This document shows, piece after piece, positions 58,272 through 64,000 of a stretch of DNA of 64,000 nt. Each line of letters starts with the position of its first letter. Position 1 is the stretch's first letter. This DNA comes from Siphonodentalium dalli (Eukaryota; Mollusca; Scaphopoda; Gadilida; Siphonodentaliidae). The notes beneath the pieces are model-generated. The model ran no database searches, was not told where the DNA came from, and saw nothing but the letters and a program-made list of their open reading frames with translations. The position numbers and the translations under genes are program-made. The stretch is from positions 131,845,917-131,909,916 of the forward strand of contig CP136066.1 in the NCBI GenBank assembly GCA_032622095.1. The letters run 5' to 3'.

Positions 58272-61200
58272 TTTGTGGAATTTCAAGGATTATGAGGAGG
58301 TGCTAGTACATGTAGGTGGACATATTTCATCCATGGTTTACATTTAGGGTTTTAGATCTCACATGTTATATTAGCTTATAAGGAGGGCCTGGGAATTTTC
58401 CAAAATTCAAAATATTTGTTCGAGCTCACTGTCAAAGCAAGCACATGTGAAGCAATGACAAATCATCCTAGTGCTGAGTAGTCAGTACGTGCCTCCATAA
58501 ATCTGATATAGAATTTTTTTAGCATACATGTAACTCGCAGACTTGTACCATATACATGTACCTCGCAACCATGTAACACTAAGAGTGCAGTGCATATGAT
58601 TTCTCATCGATCACGCTAATGGGCATATTGAAAACTTTTCTGAATGTGAAAAATTAATGATTAACGATTAATCATTCAGAGATATCATAATATACATGTA
58701 TGTTTGTCCAGGCATTCTTGAAATGTACTTGCAAAGTACAATAATTTGTCCACCTGGCAATTGCACCCAATTTGCCCCAGTACCAGGGACGTGGCAACAG
58801 GGTGATTGGGGGGGGGAGTATCTTGTTCTCATTGCTTGATTTTCGAACCAGAAATTACAAGTGCCCATTTAGTAGGAAATTTCTATTTTTAGACTAACAG
58901 TAGCATATGTTTCTATGTCATTTTAGCACTGCTGCACGTTTCCAGTACCTGCAAATCATGTATATTGAACTTCCTTCCGTATTCATGTTTCAAAATTAGT
59001 TTTTTATCCAGCCAGAATGCACTTTTGAGATATCAACCCATATATAGAATTTGAGTAGTTTTTAGTACATGATACATGTACCTATGAAAGGGAGAAAAAA
59101 AAAAATTATATTCAACCTCAATCGTACTAAAATCAATTGTTTTGTCTTCCATTAAAGACATATTATGGACTTGTTTGGGTGCGTGAAGTGACCAGTTAGT
59201 ATACTCAGGCATTACGCCAACCTGGGAAAGGTACCATTCTGCTAACTTTCTACTAAATTTCAAAGAAATCGACGAAACCACTTCATAGAAAATATCGTCT
59301 GAACTACGATCAACTGTAAATATTTACATCTCGATTCGGGACGCAACTATCGACAATAAAAACATACAAATGATTTCTCCATCGAGAGTCATTGCATTCA
59401 ATTAAAATAACAGAATGACGATGCGTGTTGTCAATTTGGATTAATATTCGTAAAAAATAACTATGGTACTTTGAGCAAGATTATTCTCTATTTCTATTTG
59501 ATCACCCAACCGAAGTGTTTCACATCACTTTAATAATCATTCAGATTCTATATACAATGAAGATCTGCATAATTTTTTCACATAAAAGCAGAGAGAAATA
59601 GATATAACAACATAGAGATAATATATAGAGCATATATCGTTAAAGGAGGTGCCACAAATAGATGTGATCTAAAAAGCTTTTTGTACCAGAAAAATGACTT
59701 TGAAACAGAGTATATCTGCAATATTATGCCATTGTTTTGGCATTCAAATGTGAAAAACTATAACTTCAACAGTATCATTAGGCAGCCCATTATGATAAGT
59801 GACATACCGTTAAGAGCCAAGGAGCTATGCTTTAGATTAATGTTCACTGTATCGTTTGAAAAACGTCCGCTAAAACGTGTCAGTTTTTCTTGGGAGCCAG
59901 TCGCCATATTTCTATTGTAAACACATGTTCATGATGTTGTTGTCATTTTTTAATTCGCGGCAGGTACATGAAAATCGACCAGAAAAGCAATTCGATCATG
60001 CAATCGGGCAAGTTTATGATATGAAATCGATGATTTCAGTTTATTTAAGTTGTTGGAATTAATTTAGCTGCTTGATTACCCACGATTTATGAAGTTTTGT
60101 GCTGTTTAGAGATGGAAATGTTGATATTTTATTTTTATAATTACCAGTCTATAGTCGAAAGCGAGATTACAAGATGTCGTATTATTACGCAAATCACATA
60201 AATAGAAAACTTACATGTTTCAGAATATTGTATTATTCTAAAATCAAATAGCCTATATAAAAACATATTTATGAATAGGAAAGTACCGTATTCCGACGAA
60301 ATATGTCATATTTTACGACGGACTCCTTGTGCGAGTTCACTTCCGGTCAATTCTATTTGGGTGCACTGGGAGAAAAACATTGTGGAGAAACAAATACGTT
60401 TAATAACATTTGAATGTAAATTAATCGAGAAATTGTCGGTTATCAGGTACAATCATACCGGTATAGCTTATAACCCATATATATTGATGGGCATAATCAA
60501 AAGCTTGATCCCATGCGCGATTGTCTATACTGATCGAATTCCATTCGTAATCGTATTCTAGTATTGACGGATGGGTTTGTTTATAATCATGGCCGCCCCG
60601 CCCCATGGCATGTGTATCGGCTATCGCAAAATAATGTTAGGATATTATGGTCTCCCATACCAAGAAAAGTAGTTCCTAAGAATGTAAACAATGCAAATGG
60701 AGGACATTTTGCCATTATTCAGGATGACAGTACTATTTTCACAGGCAGGGTATTTGGGAAAGTTCTTGTTTTTCCTCAAAATGATGTCTGCTTGTCTCTA
60801 GCCAGATTCTTATATATAGGACCATTTTGACTGTTCAGTTTGTTAACCATTGGAACTGGAGAAACGCCGTTTGGGGACATGATTTTTTGTCACTCTACCG
60901 CGAGTAAATTCTAACAGCTAAAATTTCTCTACTAATGACAAGATCTTTGTTTATTATTGATTATTATGTGTGCAAAAATATGAAGTTGATCCATTCTATG
61001 GCCGGTGAGTAATTATTGATCATCTGGAGGTAGGGTGCAATCCGCGGTGGTCATCTTGACCAAACTTTGCCATCCCCTCAAACTCGACATAATTGTGGAT
61101 TGTTCGGATATTCCACGGGATTCATGAACGTGTGTAATGACATGTTGCGGTCACATACTATGGTAGACATGTCTGCCAGTGTTTACGTTCTGTTATTTGT

Positions 61201-62110
61201 CATTTTAAGGATAAATGACACATTGGTGAGTGGGTGGTTTCATACTTGTATTAGTATTTAGTTGATAAATACATGTGCCTTGGTCATAATTGTCACTTTT
61301 ATTGAAAATCTACTCGCCTATAGCATTTAGGGCTAATGTTGGAACTTACAAGGCGTAAGCATTGATAGTAACTTAAGTAAGTTCCAATGGATCCAACGAT
61401 TGTGATGTTGTCGTACATGATATCGTAAGTTGTTCGTAAAGCATGTGATTGACTTCCCTACAATCATATCCAGCTATGATTTTTACATACATACATGTAC
61501 AACAGCGGTTATGCCACGATTAGTGGAAGTAGCCAAGGATATGCCACGATTTCATCATTTCGCATCTAAAATAAAACAGTGCTTGATAATATTTTTTGGC
61601 TTGCAACATTGTCATGAGCATGCGCAATTCAACTACTGGTTACTTCCTTTATCGATAATGGAAATGTTTCCACTTACGACAGCTACTTTCGATTGAATCG
61701 TGGTCGTCTGAACGTTCACCAAAATTTTGACTGTTTTAACTTTTAGCCCAATCGTTGAATCGGGCCATTATATATCGATCCGTTGTTTACCCAGAACTAT
61801 TTATGTACAGTGACTGTGGTTGGACACACAAAATTTTTCTTCTCACATTAATCATTACTAATAAAAAAGACACTGACACTTTACTAATAGTAATACTGTT
61901 ATTTTTAGGAAATCTACCTTTCCAATATTCGAGGTACATGTATCACCCATGATCACTTCATAATTGGACGTTAAATGTCATATTTCCTATAAAAACCTCA
62001 TGCATATGTGTTCAAACGATAGTACAAAAGAAACTTACCATGGGAACGAATGCAATGTCCTATTTTAATCATCTAAATCCAACAGAGAAGTTCCGACCGC
62101 GTGGTCCGGG
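58272..62110. other. AT-rich DNA with unassigned short frames
   Basis: Plus-strand frames of 60-96 codons (59681-59920, 60271-60561, 60564-60830, 61067-61261, 61430-61696) have balanced composition but no domain I can name; an exon or two of a host gene cannot be excluded. A hairpin TTGGAACTTAC...GTAAGTTCCAA lies at 61339-61389. No RNA gene or mobile-element end is seen. Confidence 0.4.
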
Positions 62111-62114
62111 CGGA

Positions 62115-62190
62115 TACAGGACGTTTCGTACCTGGACGTTTCGTACCATCTGGTACCATCTGGTCGTTTCGTACCATTTCGTAAAAGACG
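62115..62190 (+). repeat. CGTTTCGTACC short tandem motif
   Basis: CGTTTCGTACC occurs three times and a variant, CCATTTCGTA, once within 70 bp, with CATCTGGTAC in direct duplicate between them. Confidence 0.8.
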
Positions 62191-62341
62191 TGGTTGCTAT
62201 TTCCACTGGAGTGACTGGACAGTTATCGAGAAAAGTCCGCCGTTAAAGTTCGGAATATTTTCAAACAGAGTTTAAACAACGATCACGTGGCATGCAGTTT
62301 AACCAATCAGGAATACGAACCGTTTAACACGAACATGACAT

Positions 62342-63797
62342 TTGGAACTTATTCCCGACCCCAAATACCACCAAGAATCATCCCGACCCCCACCCACCAC
62401 CCCGGGGGGTGTTTCTATGTGGTATTTGGGGTCGGCCACCCACTCATGCCGTCAAATCGGTCGAAATCATTGCCGTTCTCGAGAATGGTCCATACCACAT
62501 TTTCACCCCTCGGGGTGGCACCCCCCCCCCCCCCGGGGTGATGGGTGGGGGTCGGGTGTTTCTAGGTGGTATTTGGCCGGCCACCCACCCATGCAGTCAA
62601 ATCGGTCGAAATCCTTACCGTTCTCGAAAATGGTCCATACCCCATTTTCATACCCTCACTCGGGGTGGCAACCCCCCCCCCCCCCCCCCCCGGGTGATTG
62701 GTAAGGATCGGGCTGTTTTTAGGTGCTATTTGGGGCCGGCCGGCCACCCACCCACCCATGCCGTCAAATCGGTCGAAATCCTTACCATTCTCGAAAAATG
62801 TCCATACCCCATTTTCACCCACTCGGGGTGGCACCCCCGGGGTGATGGTGGGGGTCGGGGTGTTTCTAGGTGGTATTTGGGGCCGACCACCCACCCATGT
62901 CGTCAAATCGGTCGAAATCCTTACCGTTCTCGAAAATTGTCCATATCCCCATTTTCACCCCCTCGGGGTGGCACCCCCGGGGTGATGGTGGGGGTCGGGG
63001 TGTTTCTAGGTGGTATTTGGGGCCGACCACCCACCCATGCCGTCAAATCGGTCGAAATCCTTACCGTTCTCGAAAATTGTCCATATCCCAATTTTCACCC
63101 CCTCGGGGTGGCACCCCGGGGTGATGGGTGGGGGTCGGGGTGTTTCTAGGTGGTATTTGGGGCCGGCCACCCACCCATGCCGTCAACTCGGTCGAAATCC
63201 TTACCGTTCTCGAAAATTGTCCATATCCCCATTTTCACCCCTCGGGGTGGCACCCCCCGGGGTGATGGTGGGGTCGGGGTGTTTCTATGTGGTATTTGGG
63301 GCCGGCCACCCACCCATGCCGTCAAATCGGTCGAAATCCTTACCGTTCTCGAAAATTGTCCATATCCCAATTTTCACCCCCTCGGGGTGGCACCCCCGGG
63401 GGTGATGGGTGGGGGTCTGGGTGTTTCTTGGTGGTATTTGGGGCCGGCCACCCACCCATGCCGTCAACTCGGTCGAAATCCTTACCGTTCTCGAAAATTG
63501 TCCATATCCCCATTTTCACCCCGGGGTGATGGGTGGGGGTCGGGGTGATTCTTGGTGCTATTTGGGGCCGGCCACCCACCCATGCCGTCAACTCGGTCGA
63601 AATCCTTACCGTTCTCGAAAATTGTCCATATCCCAATTTTCACCCACTCGGGGTGGCACCCTCCGGGGTGATGGGTGGGGGGTTGGGGTGTTTCTAGGTG
63701 GTATTTGGGGCCGGCCACCCACCCATGCCGTCAACTCGGTCGAAATCCTTACCGTTCTCGAAAATTGTCCATATCCCAATTTTCACCCCCTCGGGGT
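62342..63797 (+). repeat. GC-rich ~140-bp tandem array, about 10 units
   Basis: The marker GGTGGTATTTGG recurs near 62418, 62567, 62723, 62870, 63010, 63150, 63290, 63430, 63554 and 63699, giving a 140-bp period with a few longer and one 124-bp unit. Each unit has GGCCACCCACCCATGCCGTC, AATCGGTCGAAATCCTTACC, GTTCTCGAAAATTGTCCATA and CTCGGGGTGGCACCCCCGGG. G-run and C-run lengths vary most. Long overlapping frames on both strands come from repetition and GC content, not from a gene. Confidence 0.96.
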
Positions 63798-64000
63798 AAT
63801 TGTAATTTGTAATTGTAATTGATTGTAATTAATTACATTTTTTCAAGTAATTGCATGTAATTGGTAATTGAGTTTATTCTCAATTACATGTAATTGCAAT
63901 TGTAATTGGTTAGGATGTAATTGTAATTGTAATTAGGGTCTTAATTTCAATTACTTCAAAATCACAGGTACTTGTTTCTTCTCAATTCATCCAATGGTTT
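63798..64000. repeat. AATTGTAATT-rich repeat at the window edge
   Basis: Follows the GC-rich array without a break. TAATTGTAATTG/CAATTACAATTA motifs recur about a dozen times in both orientations. It continues beyond 64000. Such tracts often form ends of DNA elements, but no terminus is visible here. Confidence 0.8.

Noticed and set aside
62342-63822. Proline-rich frames of up to 246 codons
   Set aside because: They are translations of a GC-rich 140-bp tandem repeat, open on both strands and in several frames at once.

Overview
This is an AT-rich, gene-poor stretch of animal nuclear DNA made almost entirely of transposable elements, satellites and their debris. I found no intact host protein gene, rRNA, tRNA or CRISPR. 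The element types (CR1/L2-like LINEs, non-autonomous Helitrons, hAT and TA-targeting MITEs, short trimers ending in GACGGACGG runs and a G-rich GGGGGTATAA box) suggest a marine invertebrate, perhaps a mollusc or other lophotrochozoan. That placement is inference only.

Layout. 1-458 and 2134-10716 hold the same ~165-bp satellite in opposite orientations around a 1.68-kb unique spacer; the right block has about 52 monomers and shows higher-order duplications at 1,810 and 3,128 bp. 10.7-12.3 kb holds low-copy dispersed repeats. 12.3-27.6 kb is the most interesting block: a 4.7-kb two-ORF LINE on the minus strand (14159-24188, net of insertion) abuts two direct copies of the same 1.84-kb sequence (12315-14158 and 24189-27622). 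A 5.3-kb head-to-head pair of TIR elements has split its ORF1 just before the ORF1 stop, and two tandem Helitrons have entered the right-hand copy. 28.8-31.5 kb holds a related LINE fragment between 84-bp direct repeats. 31.76-34.49 kb is a 2.73-kb TIR element with a 3-bp target duplication. 34.9-39.1 kb holds two plus-strand LINE remnants. 39-48 kb is a field of short fold-backs, a TAGTTA minisatellite, a LINE tail and dispersed repeats.

48.46-50.44 kb is an old 2-kb inverted repeat. 50.9-51.5 kb is a ~160-bp trimer. 52.9-54.5 kb is a third, partial copy of the palindrome-arm sequence carrying two MITEs, whose empty sites can be read in the palindrome arms. 57.2-58.3 kb is a 901-bp hAT element with a perfect 8-bp target duplication inside another fold-back. 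62.34-63.80 kb is a GC-rich ~140-bp tandem array that passes into AATTGTAATT-rich repeats.

The elements do not form a pathway; they record an order of events. In the central block the LINE/duplication came first, then the TIR pair inside the LINE and the Helitrons inside the flanking copy. All LINE reading frames are damaged, so any present mobility would need enzymes supplied from elsewhere.
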